NCBI GenBank assembly: GCA_947247005.1
Contig: OX365962.1
Span: 4,747,201-4,811,200, forward strand
Direction: 5' to 3'
DNA: 64,000 nt
Source of the DNA: Spisula solida
Lineage: Eukaryota > Mollusca > Bivalvia > Venerida > Mactridae
A model generated the notes under the pieces. It was given only the letters and a program-made list of their open reading frames with translations, made no database searches and had not been told where the DNA came from. The translations under genes were made by a program, and so were the position numbers. Shown piece by piece: positions 1-12,298 of this stretch (its first letter is position 1; each line of letters begins with the position of its first letter).

Positions 1-963
1 CGTTTTCTGGAAAAGAGAATTACTAGTATATAATATATCGCATAGCTAATGAAAATAATAGAAATTCGCTGCAAGTTTCGGATAGTTCATTGCTTGATTT
101 CCGTGTTGAGTAAACAATGGTGTTGTGCGCTCTATAGAAGTCACGTGGTTACTTTTAACGTCAGTTACAAATTAAAACAAATACCAGTATCAGAGATTGG
201 CTGTAAGAATTATTTGGGAGAGTGTCTCATAAAACAATATCAGTATCTGATTTTTTAAAATAAGAAAATAAAAGGTCGGTAAATTCGATATCGTGATGTT
301 TTAGCATTGCAAAGGCTTTGAGAAACATTTAAATTGGAGTTAGTTACGTGGGTTGAATTAAACTTCTAATTGTGCAATGTAATTAGAATCTGTTGTTTTG
401 TGTTTGAATTTTTTAACTGTTCAATGCGGATTCGGATTTTATATTTAGTTTCGTGATGTTAAGACATTTTTTCAAAACAGTGAACTGAGGGAGGTTATCG
501 TCACATGATTGCCGTGATGTAAAACAAATATATGAGTACATGATAAAACGTATTACAGTGCATCATATATAGTAATTTATTAGATGTTGAATTATATGGA
601 TAATATATGTGGAATTGGATAATAATAAAATATATTGACTGTGCGAGAAAGTGGAGTTACTTTATATGACATAAAGGGACTTTGGAATTAAACATACATA
701 CTTATTTAAACGAACATTGTAACATTATTACACGATATACATGGAAGATGAACTCGTGTGATTTAATGTTCAATTAATTCCAATTCTACAGAACGGATTA
801 TGTGAGATTACGGACTAGACTAATGACTTGTCCATATAGTCTTCTTGTTGGATTATTATGTACTATTTTAAGAAACTAGTTTACAAAAATGTCCACTTGC
901 AAATAAGATGGCTGTCCGTCGGAAGTATAGCAAATAATTAATTGTACTTTGTCCAGTAAGATC
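1..963. other. Upstream flank / presumed 5' region of the receptor guanylate cyclase gene
   Basis: AT-rich DNA without a convincing reading frame. It lies immediately 5' of the only good host exon, so it may contain promoter and 5' UTR, but I see no clear TATA box at a fitting distance or a CpG-rich stretch. The open frame from base 49 encodes 69 residues with no recognisable motif. Confidence 0.4.
908..937 (+). other. Short upstream ORF (9 codons) before the receptor start
   Basis: An ATG at 908 opens a frame reading MAVRRKYSK and stops at TAA 935-937, 26 bases before the chosen start of the receptor exon and in a different frame. If the transcript begins upstream of 908, this could dampen translation of the main ORF. 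Whether it is transcribed cannot be told from sequence. Confidence 0.3.
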
Positions 964-1344
964 ATGTTGTACGTAAATTCAATTGTGCTGGTGTTGTCAT
1001 GTGTAATGGTTATCTGGGCTGTAGGGAACACATTAGGGGTGAATGCTCAGGACAACAATACAGAGACCCTTAAATTATCTTTCATGAGCTCGACCAGTGG
1101 TGCTGGTAAACTGTTCGCTGGTGCTTTCTTCCTGGCTTTGGATTACGTGAATACCAATACCTCAATGCTGAAGGGATACACGTTGGACTATTATTTTAAT
1201 GACACCAAAGGGCGCTCAGCCAATGCTATTAATGCTATGACGTCACATTATGGCAAAGAAACAGTGGGTTTTATTGGACCGGATGCCACGTGTTTATGTG
1301 AGTCGACGATCGCTGATGCGTGGAATTTACCCATGATTGGTTAT
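964..1344 (+). CDS. Receptor-type guanylate cyclase, exon 1 (signal peptide and start of ligand-binding domain)
   Basis: 127 codons, partial gene. Residues 1-28 form a hydrophobic signal peptide ending GVNA. Residues 36-127 read like the N-terminal lobe of the ANF-receptor (type I periplasmic-binding-like) domain of membrane guanylate cyclases: LSFMSS..., FFLALDYVN, GYTLDYYFNDT, FIGPDATC and the hallmark AWNLPMIGY (119-127), which in fly and worm receptor cyclases is normally followed by Lys-Cys. N-glycosylation sequons NNT, NTS and NDT fit an ectodomain; Cys110 and Cys112 sit where the family has a conserved cysteine. The ATG at 964 has A at -3; the frame stays open upstream to a TTG at 949, which is unlikely as an animal start. 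The exon ends in phase 0 at TAT|GTAAGT (donor 1345-1350). In the full protein, transmembrane, kinase-like and cyclase domains would follow; none was found in the window. A related receptor of the same fold remains possible. Confidence 0.8.
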
Positions 1345-4334
1345 GTAAGTAACTTTTTCTGTTACTATTTCATTCGTTGTTTTCTCTTAGGCCAATATAA
1401 ATCTTTATTGTGGTTCTGGTAACATGCTGAAAAATAGGGTAGGTGGAAAAGCATTTGTATTTGATATATTACTGATATTTTGCTCTGAGTAATCAACACT
1501 CCACAGTGACCTCCAGCAAAATGCCATACAGTATACAGGATAGGAACAAAGCGTATATGTATGGTAGGTAGGCATATCAGTCCATCTGAACCACGTTTTG
1601 ACCTTATTTTTGTATTACTTGTTTCTCGTGCAAAATCGCTGCTTTTGCTGGTCAAAAGTACATGTTTATTATGTACAAGCACAATAATCAGACTCCAACT
1701 GCCACTAAAGGGCTTACTGATGATTATCGGGTAGCATTCTTTGAAACCCACAACTCATTCGTAAATCATGCAATATATCCGTTCAAACATCCATGGCATC
1801 CGTGGACAACATTTCAAGATTTCTTATGAACATCATGTTTATAACATTACATACAATTGTGAAATGGGTCAAACTAAGTGACCCCTGATCACAATATCAA
1901 CATACATATCTTTCTATATAATCGTATTGGTGTCAAGGTCCAAACAGACGGGAAAATACTTAAAAGTAAAAGTCATCCACTAATCTATAATTAATCAAAT
2001 TTACCATCAGCTGTATTCAATCAAATCAAAAATATATAATTTGCCAAATGACATTACAAATCATTCACATGACATGACGAATGCTATCAACCATAATTGA
2101 TGTTGAAAATGTGTAAGAGCACAATCAATTAGTATGCATGTTATAATACTGTATAACAATAAACAAGTATTACATACTACAATTATACAGGTAGACTTTA
2201 TGAAGAAATACATGCACTGATGAATAAGGATATTATAAAGGGAGCAACATTATGAACATACTCAAAATTTTACCGAGGACAGAATATCCGATAAGGATCC
2301 TATTACGATTACATGAGAGCTTTTGTAAGCATTCCACAATAGACAGTTACAGAATCGCATAATACAACTTTCCTATACAAGATAACCTTAATAATAGATC
2401 CATCATTGGGACCCTTGAACACTGGTCTTATTATTGAGTTGGTTTTAATCTCGAGGTTGAATAAAGAGAAAACATGTGCTTTAAATGCTCTAAAAATGGT
2501 CTTAATTTGGAAGTGGTCTGTATACTGAGGTGATTCTAAGTTGTATCGCACTCTTATCGATGAAAGAGAAATGTATATCTGATTGTCAAGTTTGTAAAGT
2601 TTATCATTGTGCGGGTTTTAGTCCGAAAAGGGAATTTAAAGCGTTTAAAGCGCCACTTTCAAAATTGTAAAGTGCACATCTCATAATTCATTTATACCAA
2701 ACATCACTACAGTCTGACGTGCATTTCTCTTCCACCGAGTTGTAAAACTCGTAAGGACAACAGATTCTAACGAGATTTATGATCCAGGATTAGGTTGAAA
2801 TTAGCTAAATTTATACTGAAAAACGAAAATGGTCACCTCAATGTGATTACTCACGTAAAGTGTACCATATTGTAAGTAACGATACTTACAGGTTTAAACA
2901 CGTGGTAAATCATAAACAAACACAAAATAGGTTAAAAATATTGACTTTTTAAAATTAGACACTTTTGATAATGTAGCTTATTACTAATTAGAACGTGATT
3001 TGTTAATGAATGAAAACTGACAACTAAGTCTATTGACCTTTGAAGTACGTTTTGTACGTTTGATTTACGGCCAGTTTTAAACTTTGTTTTCTGATTTGAA
3101 TATTTACCTCTATAAGTCATAAACTATTTATGATTAAACATTATATTCTTACCACTTTTGCTGTAAAACATTTCATTAATTTAATTTCGCAGGTATTACA
3201 ATTCGCGGTTTATGGTACAATCAAGGTAAATTGGTGGTTTCTTAAATTCGTGTGTTTTAAATACATGTAGTGCAAAAAATCTCTTTTTACGTATTATTCT
3301 AGGGGATTTAATTACACGAGCTAGTTCATATGCGAATTCAACGAAAATTAATCCTCCACGAATGGTAATAACTTTACAGTAGTATACGTATTAAACGGCA
3401 CTGCTATAATTGTAGCCGAAATCACGACACCAGGTCATAGTTAAAACAAAATATATTTAATTAATAATCCTATTCATTATTTTAAAATTAAAATTATTGT
3501 TAAGGCCAATTCAACCAAAAAGATAATAGAAAAATCTGACAGGGAAGGCAGCATTACTATACATGTATTAACTTAAGGTGTATCGCCCTTATCTCCAAAC
3601 AAAAGATAGAAACCTTAGCTCACAAATATTGAGATTTTGCTCCAATTATTGTATATGCGAGTTTAAGGTAGACAAAGCGCAAATTGGAGCGATTGAAATT
3701 TAGATTGTAAACAAATCGAAAAATGTTTTTAGTTTAAGTTTAGTTTAAGTAACTTATTATATGTATAGCTTTACCTTTGCCTGGCTTTATATCATTTATA
3801 TCATGGTCAAATTATATTGCCAAGCACACATGTTATAAAGCACAGCTCAACAGTAATATTAAATTAATTAATAATATATTTACTTAATGCTCTGAATGGA
3901 TACGTTTTAAGCTGAAACAAAAACGCTATTAAACTGAATGTATTCGTTAATGTATTCTAACAAATACTTATTGTAGCTAAACTATGTTTAATGATTTTTC
4001 GCTCCTACGCATAAAAACTGAACATTGAATTTTCAAGTGTATAAAGCGTTTGACATGGAAATAAAACAACTGTCCTTCGAGTAACTTAGTGCTAATGGAC
4101 ACTAAGTGTAGCCTTGTTGTGGGGTATTCAATAAGTTCAGTACCACTGGAGGTTAGATTGTCTACCCTTCTCCATTTGAGGTCATGTGACGACAATTATA
4201 ATCAAATCGTTTTCACACACAGGTAACTGTATCATTGATAGAGTAAAAATATTTTATAAAATTTTTGTTATCTTAGATATTATGAATTACATGTATATTT
4301 TTTTTTTATTGTTTTTACTATAATGTTAATAATT
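1345..4334 (+). other. Presumed start of intron 1; no feature recognised
   Basis: It begins with the consensus donor GTAAGT. The remainder is AT-rich, with frequent stops in all frames, and shows no exon-like segment continuing the receptor domain. Open frames at 1365-1751 and 2309-2551 on the minus strand are compositionally non-coding. Confidence 0.4.
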
Positions 4335-4422
4335 AAGTGTTTTCATAATAGCTTTGTTATTGGGCTGAAGACTGTCATATGACTGTCTAAAGCCCAGTAA
4401 AAAGGTTATTATGAAAACACTT
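4335..4422. repeat. Foldback hairpin
   Basis: Left arm starts aagtgttttcataat and right arm ends attatgaaaacactt, with inner complementarity around TTGGGCT / AGCCCA. The apex is an imperfect palindrome, gactgtcatatgactgtc. It lacks the CGAG/triloop apex seen in the other hairpin elements, so it is a separate family. Confidence 0.65.
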
Positions 4423-6122
4423 GATCATTGACAATTTTATTAATTAACTATACAATATGGGCAAAAGTACAGTAGAAAGATAAGGAATAATAAATAACGA
4501 ATTAACACAAGTAATTTAATGAAACAATTCTTTTGACATGTTTGATAGATCTTTATCTTCCGACATCAAGTGCACATGGTCTTGTCGACATGGTAGCCCA
4601 AAACGCACACCATTGTTTAACTATACTGTATACACTGACTGCGAGTGAAAATATTAAAATTTTATCACTACAAGGTGAAATATTAATCATATTCAATCAA
4701 AACAAACAAATATTCTATTTATTTAATGCTTATCTGATGTGAAAACTGGTACTATTTATGCCAAATTACCACTGTGGTTAGACTGCGTATGAATATGTTA
4801 TTCCATTCATATTTTTCTATTCAAAATCCGCCATCTTGGATTATGGTGAATATGTGAAAACGTCTTTTTGTGAAATTTGCATCAAATCATACATCAACTT
4901 GTAAGAAATGGTCTAATTTGGCACAAACAGAACGCGGTTGACCTGTCGGGATGTCAACAGCTTGGATAAAGTTGCGGCCCTTAGTTTTGCTTTTTATAAC
5001 AAAAATGATTTTCTATTTCGTTTGTAATTGTTATTTTAATGATTATGTCCGTTTTTTTCATTCACAGAAATCTTCAATTTTTGAAAATCGGTTAATGAAC
5101 ACGTGCTTGTTGCGTTGCAATATACGCGTGTTCATCAACAATTTGGGTGAAATATGCTGTGACTTTGTAAAATAGACTTCATTACGTAACGCGCCTGTAA
5201 CGTGTAACGTGGCCGTTTATCTACCAAAATGAACAATAATTATTATTATTTAAGTATTGGTATGCAAAATCTCATGAGAGTATAAACAGTATTTACAAAA
5301 ATATTACATAATTATAGTTATGGTGGTGGTTCAAAACTTTTGGGTAGTGTACACATGAAATTAATAATAACATAGCATTATCGTGGTTTAGAGTCATGTC
5401 CCCGGACAATGCAACAATTTAAACTACGTTTAAAGCGTCGTTCATAGTCGGTGATAAAGAGATGCCAGACACGGACAGTCCAATAGTTTTCTACTTCGAA
5501 GTCGTTTCTCAAACAAACCTGTATTTTTGTGTTCGACTTTGACAGTCGTAGTACGTGGTCATTCAGTTTGATCAATGCGGTTTCAAGGGAAGAGGCATAC
5601 TGGTTACATGATACAAGGAATTCATGTGTGCTTCCCTAGGCTAGCTCTTTTTGTATAGACTTATTAAATGTGCCAGGTGTATTGCACCGATACACGCGAG
5701 ATTATCTCATTGTTTACCACGGTAGATTTAGGGTGGAGATTTCGGTTTGGTGACTTACTTTTACCAGCGACTGCATCGTGATGGTTTCACCCAGTCCAGT
5801 CCGTAACCATTTTTTGCTGACTGATTTGTGTGTGTGGGTGTGAACGTGCGTATGTGTACCAGTTGGTAACGTGCTACGTAGGTGACAGACGGACAGGATA
5901 TCGTTCTATAGATACCACATCCGCGCTCTGATGAAATTGATATTAACAAGTGTAACTGTTACAAGACTTGATATCAATAACATAGAACTTCTACAATATG
6001 AATAGAATAACTTTATTCCAATTAAGGGTCATCGCTGACATAACAATCACAATTTAATGACACCAACATACTCATTTTAAGATTACATGTATTATTATAT
6101 TTAACCACATTTAAACATTGCA
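4423..6122. other. Unique AT-rich DNA, no gene seen
   Basis: Several 60-75-codon frames (4533, 4951, 5378, 5761) show no recognisable motifs. A GCCATCTTGG motif near 4831 matches the core of a repeat at 27,480-28,060. Confidence 0.4.
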
Positions 6123-6305
6123 TATTTTGTGTATTCAATGGTCATCCCTATTGACATTAGCAACAATGCCGGCTGCCTCGTGAACAAATTCAGTATTTGT
6201 ACATGATTACACTTGCAAAAAGTGAGATTTTCAAATGTATTATGTGTATTTAATGGTCATTCCTATTGACATTAGCAACAATTCCCACTGCCTTGTGAAC
6301 AAGTA
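6123..6305. repeat. Two-copy direct repeat, about 115-bp period
   Basis: The segment containing tcctattgacattagcaaca near 6150 recurs near 6265 with a few substitutions, and the tail ctgcct(c/t)gtgaacaa is shared. This is a simple old tandem duplication. Confidence 0.65.
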
Positions 6306-6889
6306 AAAATAATTCAATTGTTATAAACACTTGTTCTTGAAAATGGTTAAAAATTACGATATTTGTTAAATCAGCTGGCACTCGTTTCTTGCTCGGATAA
6401 TTGATTGTGGAGAAATTACATGATTAAAATCGTAGTGACTTCAGAATTGGTATGTAGTAATTCCCTCCAGTAAAAAGCACACACATGGCAGACACGACGT
6501 ATGTCCCATTTTGTTAGCTCGCTATATATATAAGTGTATGTATTATTACCTGTCGTGTAATAATTAAGCGTCGTATGTATCATTTCCTTTGCCTTCCACG
6601 GAACAACGTTAAAACGCGTTTTCCATGGTAACTTCACGACGTCATAGTAACGTCATGGGAATACACACGGATATATAAGACGCGACGTTGAATTGGCATT
6701 AAATCAAAGTTGACAATGATACCAAATTTGTACATACCAACCCACTGTATGGATACTACCCCAGTTACATTATCCTGATACCGGGTGAACCTACAACTAA
6801 CTAAAGACTAACTTCTCATTAATATATCAGGCGAGTGAACTCTACATAATAAAGGAGAGGAAACTATGTGTGACTTATTTTAGTAAGAG
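6306..6889. other. No gene; ACGT-rich stretch
   Basis: Bases 6634-6690 carry several ACGTCA/GACGT motifs beside tatataagacgcgacg, similar in flavour to the cores of the hairpin elements found elsewhere. No hairpin or terminal repeat is evident here, so I do not call an element. Confidence 0.3.
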
Positions 6890-7480
6890 TGACTCCTCCT
6901 ATCATGTAGAGGGAGAGCTATTTAGTACAAGAGTTTTTCCTGAAAATCCGGGGAGAGAACTCTGCACAGGACAAGAGTTACTTCCCTTAAAATCAGGGAA
7001 GGCAACTCCGTCCGACCTATTTAAAGTCGGTAAGAGTGATTTCCCTTGAAAATCCGAGGAGAGAACTCTGCGCAGGGCAAGAGTCACTTCCCTTTAATTC
7101 TGGGCAGGCAACTCTGTCCGACCTTTTTTAAGTCGGTAAGAGTAACTTCCCCTAAAATCAGGGGAGAGAACTCTGCACATAGCAAGAGTTACTTTACTTG
7201 AAATCTGGGAGGCAACTCTGTCCGACCTTTTTTTAAGTCGGTAAGAGTGACTTCCCCTAAAAATCAGGGGAGAGAACTCAGCACAGGGCAAGAGTTACTT
7301 CCCTTGAAATCAGGGGAGAGAACTGTCCGACCTATTATAGTAGGTAAGAGTGACTTCCCCTGAAATTGAAGGGAGAGAACTTTACAGTTCATGAATTACT
7401 TCCCTTGACACCACGGTCCTTTTATTAAGTCGGTTAGAGTGACTTACCCTGAAAATCAGGAGTAATAACTCTAAAATACA
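6890..7480. repeat. Minisatellite, about 106-bp unit, 5-6 diverged copies
   Basis: The marker gagagaact recurs at about 6953, 7059, 7164 and 7270, giving a 105-106 bp period; copies at either end are degenerate. Each full unit holds two small self-complementary segments, cccctgaaaatcagggg and ccgacctttttaagtcgg. Translations on the minus strand (6902-7087, 7094-7291) are read-through of the repeat, not proteins. Confidence 0.85.
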
Positions 7481-7794
7481 TGGGTTTGAACTCCCAATAG
7501 GACGAATAGCTTCCCTTTGATTCTTGATGTAATAGTAGGCTATCATTATACCACTGCTTAGTAACTAGAGACATACTTTATTTCATGCATATAACGATAT
7601 CTGACGATATCTAGACGTTTTTCTTGTTGGATAAATCTAACCAAGCATGTATTATAACTATGATTTCCTGGAAAGCTGGAGTATGTATTATTTATATCAT
7701 GGCTACGGCAATTTACATTGATGTTAACAGAGGCGGTGTGGCGATGATAACTGATGGGGTGTGTCTTAATTTTCAAAGGAATGAGTGCAATTAC

Positions 7795-7826
7795 TACAGT
7801 GCAGGATACTATTATCCTGCACTGTA
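7795..7826. repeat. Perfect 14-bp inverted repeat with 4-base loop
   Basis: tacagtgcaggata at 7795-7808 and its exact complement at 7813-7826 enclose ctat. It could be a transcribed hairpin or a tiny foldback; the stem is short for a microRNA precursor. The surrounding open frames (7558-7954) are not convincing genes. Confidence 0.7.
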
Positions 7827-8051
7827 TACATACAATTCTATTGTTCTTTACTTCGGTCAACGTGACCTCTATCGATTTTCTTGGACGAGTTGTATTAGAG
7901 TCCTCAACTTTAAAATCACAACACCGTGGTATTGATTTTTATAGGACATTTTAATCGGTCAGCATTGTAATACATTTAGACACGCCTTATGGTTACAAAG
8001 TGATAGCCAATCACTGGCCAATGATATAAATTACAAAGAAAACTTAACGCT

Positions 8052-8098
8052 CGGTTGATTATTTTGTCTCGGGCTACGCCTTCGTCAAAATAAGACAA
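8052..8098 (-). repeat. Small hairpin with the shared CGAG/GTA-triloop apex
   Basis: Arms ggttgattattttg and caaaataagacaacc enclose gggctacgcc (8071-8080). On the minus strand the apex reads CGAAGGC-GTA-GCCCGAG, a variant of the motif capping the larger hairpin elements in this window. Arms are only about 15-17 bp; it may be a shortened relative. Confidence 0.5.
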
Positions 8099-8370
8099 CC
8101 TCGCGTCTGCGTTCTTTTTCTATAACTTATCCTCTTCTTTAATGCTTCTTGTATAATGGCCAAAACATGAGATAGATATTAGTGAATTTATTTTATTTAC
8201 AATGTAGTTGCAAAATTTTACAATTTCTTAATCGAGTTTTAGTGCCCCCAGGAAAACGACGCAAACTATTTAACTAGTATTACACATATACATAAATATC
8301 ACCTTTCATTCATGATTTGTGAATGAACAGCTAATCCACGCTTTCCGTGATGGTATTTGTATAACTTCAA

Positions 8371-8567
8371 CGCGATAAATTGCAATACAAAAACAAACAC
8401 AAAATCTGCTATATTTATCGTTTCTGAATATTTAGGAGCATGCAAACTTTATATGTTGTGCCAAATGTTTGAATGCTTTCATAGGCAAATGTTTCGGTCC
8501 TTAATTTTAATCCTTAACAAAAATACAGGCAATTTTGTGTTTGTTTTTGTACAGCAATTTATCGATA
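8371..8567. repeat. Inverted-repeat element, 37-bp arms
   Basis: Bases 8371-8407 and 8531-8567 are inverted copies with few mismatches (cgataaattgc...caaacacaaaat), separated by about 120 bp. The sequence beyond the right arm (tccaatat...aattaggtgaggcgtt) recurs inverted at about 19,960-20,000, so this belongs to a dispersed repeat family. Confidence 0.65.
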
Positions 8568-8688
8568 TTGGACTTTGAATTAGGTGAGGCGTTTTAAAAG
8601 TCAGTGAGTGTATAATGTAAATGTGATTATAAGGCTCACAGTGAAGACTGGGTATACCCAACTGTGTTGCTTCTTTAAATATAGTCTT

Positions 8689-8724
8689 TATTATTATCAT
8701 CATTATTATTATTATTATTATTAT
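8689..8724. repeat. (ATT)n microsatellite
   Basis: An uninterrupted ATT run preceded by attatcatc. It is unstable, simple sequence; the frames crossing it on both strands are artefacts. Confidence 0.9.
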
Positions 8725-9069
8725 ATTTTTCTGAGAACAAATGCTGGTCGGACCCCTACACAGATAAATATTTCTGGACCCCCGCATAAACGTTGATGAC
8801 AAAATTAATATTATAATTTAAACAGTCATAGCAGGCAAGTACCTTCTTTTCATCATAACGATTACCGGTTTTGGAAAACTAAAATCGATTTCAGTTATAA
8901 ATTGAATCGGATCTAATTAACCGGTTGATCGTGACTGTCCTACTCGAAATTTCGGATATATTTAAATTTATGTTTAAATACATTACATCCTGGCAAACCC
9001 TTAATAGCTGTTCTTGGATACGTCTGGACTAAAATTAGAACATTAACACTACAAAAGAGTGCTTAAAAA

Positions 9070-9245
9070 AGGATTGCGACATTTAGCGTTGATGTTGCGA
9101 CATTAAACGCAGATGCGACATTTAGCGTCAGGAGTTTTGCGACATTTAGCGTCAGGGGTTTTGCGACATTTAGCGTCTGTTGTGACATTTAGCGTCAGCC
9201 TTGCGACATTTAACGTCAAGTTCGACATTAAGTGTCGATACGACA
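9070..9245. repeat. Minisatellite, about 22-24-bp unit, about 8 copies
   Basis: The unit is built around gcgacatttagcgtcag, with the copies at both ends degenerate (cattaaacgc, cattaagtgtcg, catttatcgttg). Each unit contains TAGCGT/ACGT-like words. Confidence 0.85.
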
Positions 9246-10318
9246 TTTATCGTTGCTACACACTATATGTTTCACGCTTTTATTTTTTTTGGACGGAATT
9301 GGTAAAATTAGATACGTTTTGAATGTTTATTATTTTACTAGCTTTAAGCGTGTAAGTGACGGACATGAACATTCTGTCGACTAAAAGACGAACTGAAGAC
9401 CATCAGTGATACGTGACTGCATACTACTAGTTTATGCGGGACATGTATCACAACTGGCGGATGACAGTAAATATCTGGTTATAAGAAAACTGACAGCTGT
9501 GCATACTATCATGAAATACCACGACGATCTTAATTAATCAAAGGTAAGAGCCCGATGGGTTCCCGGGCTTCTCTCTACGGACGAAACGGCTACAAGTCAA
9601 ACAACCTCTAAAATACGTTCAAGCGAATTAATGACGTCGTGCGTCTATGGTGTTTAGTTGTTACTTGTACTTTTTAGAATGTTTGTTGTATGTGTTTCCT
9701 GCGTGGTATCTTCATGAAAATTTCAGGAATGGTCACTAATAGATGAATCTTTTAGCGAATAATGTTTCAAATGTATCCTTTGAGTGGTTTGGTTAATGCG
9801 AAATCTTTCCGGAATCCCTCGTACATACATGCGGTTTGTGACAGCTTAGAAAGATTTAACCATAACGTGCTAATCAATTCAACAGCATCATATTTAATAA
9901 AAAAATGCACTGATAACATTGTATTCATCATGTTTACTGTACGCGTACGTGACGACGTTTACTAATTGACAATCAAACAAACGCGCTACTAACACACGCG
10001 TAATATCGATAGTGACGTGAAGTCAAAACATGTTTGGCACCAACTAATTTTTGACGTTTTGACGTTGGCAGCGAAATGGTTAAATGTGATTTTGGCATAC
10101 TATTTCGACGTATATATATAACATTCAGTCGTCAATTATTGGTCATCCTAATTCCTTGTAGTTAGTCTATTTATTGGATGATCGAGAAAAAGGTCTTGAT
10201 AGAGATTTAGTACAAACTCGATTACGCAATAATCTCGCTATTAAATGAATCCAGTCGATGGCCATGTAGACAGATAGTATATCGCTTGGGAGTAATCTTC
10301 TTATGCTTGCCTCAGTAT
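9246..10318. other. No gene; one dispersed repeat copy
   Basis: Bases about 10,110-10,215 (attcagtcgtcaattattgg ... tggatgatcgagaaaaaggtc) have a diverged second copy at about 37,310-37,430 in the same orientation. The rest shows no recognised content. Confidence 0.5.
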
Positions 10319-10446
10319 TTTCCATAAAGATTCCGAAAACTGATCGTATTTCTTTTAAATATTCGGTATTGTCCGTAAAGTTTCCGTAAACTGGTATTTC
10401 TTTTCAATATTCGGTATTGTCCGTAAAGCTTCCGTAAACTGGTCGT
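10319..10446. repeat. Three-copy tandem repeat, about 45-50-bp unit
   Basis: The words tccgtaaa(g/c)ttccgtaaactgg and atttcttt(t/c)aa(a/t)attcggtattg recur three times, the first copy the most diverged (ccataaagattccgaaaactg). Confidence 0.7.
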
Positions 10447-10531
10447 ATATTTTTCCTAAAACAAAAAAAAATTGTATCAAAATCCACGAATTTCAAGATT
10501 AATCCCTCTGGAAAGGTATGACGATTTAGTA

Positions 10532-10766
10532 TACAGTAGAACCCCGCTAATCTGGACTTCTTTAATCCAGATCTCTCTCTCTCTCGCTCTCTCCCTCTCC
10601 CCCCTCTCTCTCTCTCTAATCCGGTCGAATTTTGATGTAATTTTTCCCCTCTACTCCGAAAACCGGACGTTATATCGGGAATTAGCAAATATTTGTCGCT
10701 ATACATGCCACGTGAGATTGTTTGACCATAGTTTCACTCTACCACGCTGTCTTGCGGGGGTTATAA
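10532..10766. mobile_element. Possible pogo/Tigger-like MITE containing a (CT)n tract
   Basis: The left edge reads TA-cagtagaaccccgctaatc, matching the style of pogo/Tigger terminal repeats with a TA target site. The right edge near gcgggggttataatta is a degenerate complement (about half the bases match over 15). A CT-rich microsatellite occupies 10,571-10,617. The long CT-driven frames on both strands are not genes. The right boundary is uncertain. Confidence 0.4.
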
Positions 10767-10895
10767 TTACGCTTGCATAAATACCAATAGCTCAGTGGGG
10801 AACAATAATAATATGTCCTGCCATTGTCAATTAATCACCTGAAGTCACAATCGATACCTTCTCTACCTTACTAGTGTATGTTACCCAATCAATGT

Positions 10896-12298
10896 CCACA
10901 GATGTTATAGTACAAACAAGTTAGCTCGTCTACAGATTTTATAGTACATATAAGTTAACTCGTCCACAGATGTTATAGTACGTGTACAAACAAGTTAACT
11001 CGTCTACAGATGTTATAGTACAAACAACTTAACTCGTCCACTACAGATGTTATAGTACAAACAACTTAACTCGTCTATAGATGTTATAGTACAAACAACT
11101 TAACTCGTCTACAGATGTTATAGTACAAACAACTAACTCGTCTACAGATGTTATAGTACAAACAAGTTAACCCGTCAACAGATGTTATAGTACAAACGAG
11201 TTAACCCGTCTACAGATGTTTTAGTACGAACAACTTAACTCGTCTACAGATGTTATAGTACAAACAAGTTAACTCGTCCACAGATGTTATAGTACAAACA
11301 ACTTAACTCGTCTACAGATGTTATAATACGAACAACTTAACTCGTCTACAGATGTTATAGTACAAACAACTTAACTCGGCCACAGCTGTTATAGTACAAA
11401 CAAGTTATCCCGTCCACATATGTTATAGTACAAACAACGTAACTCGGCCACAGATGTTATAGTACAAGCAAGTTAACTCGCCCACAGATGTTATAGTACA
11501 AACAACTTAACTCGTCTACAGATGCTATAGTACAAACAACTTAACCCGTCCACAGATGTTATAGTACAAACAAGTTAACCCGTCCACAGATGTTATAGTA
11601 CAAACAAGTTAACCCGTCCTCAGATGTCATAGTGCAAACAACTTAACTCGTCTACAGATGTTATAGTACAAACAAGTTAACTCGTCCACAGATGTTATAG
11701 TACAAACAAGTTAACCCGTCCACAGATGTCATAGTGCAAACAACTTAACTCGTCTACAGATGTTATAGTACAAACAACTTAACTCGTCCACAGGTGTTAT
11801 AGTACAAACAAGTTAACCCGTCCACAGATGTCATAGTGCAAACAACTTAACTCGTCTACAGATGTTATAGTACAAACAACTTAACTCGCCCACAGATGTT
11901 ATAGTACAAACAAGTTAACTCGTCCAAAGATGTTATAGTACAAACAAGTTAACTCGGCCACAGATGTTATAGTACAAACAAGTTAACTCGTCCACAGATG
12001 TTATAGTACAAACAAGTTAACTCGTCCACAGATGTTATAGTACAAACAAGTTAACTCGTCCACAGATGTTATAGTACAAACAAGTTAACTCGTCCACAGA
12101 TGTTATAGTACAAACAAGTTAACTCGTCCACAGATGTTATAGTACAAACAAGTTAACCCGTCCACAGATGTTATAGTACAAACAAGTTAACTCGTCTACA
12201 GATGTTATAGTACAAACAAGTTAACCCGTCCACAGATGTTATAGTACAAACAAGTTAACTCGTCTACAGATGTTATAGTACAAACAAGTTAACTCGTC
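10896..12298. repeat. Minisatellite, 34-bp unit, about 41 copies
   Basis: The unit reads acttaactcgtctacagatg then ttatagtacaaaca. The main variants are aactt/aagtt, tcgtctac/tcgtccac and cccgtc. Copies between about 11,960 and 12,170 are almost identical, suggesting recent homogenisation there; edges are more diverged. Confidence 0.95.

Noticed and set aside
949..963. TTG at 949 as start of the receptor exon
   Set aside because: Animal genes rarely initiate at TTG; an ATG with A at -3 lies five codons downstream and leaves a normal signal peptide.
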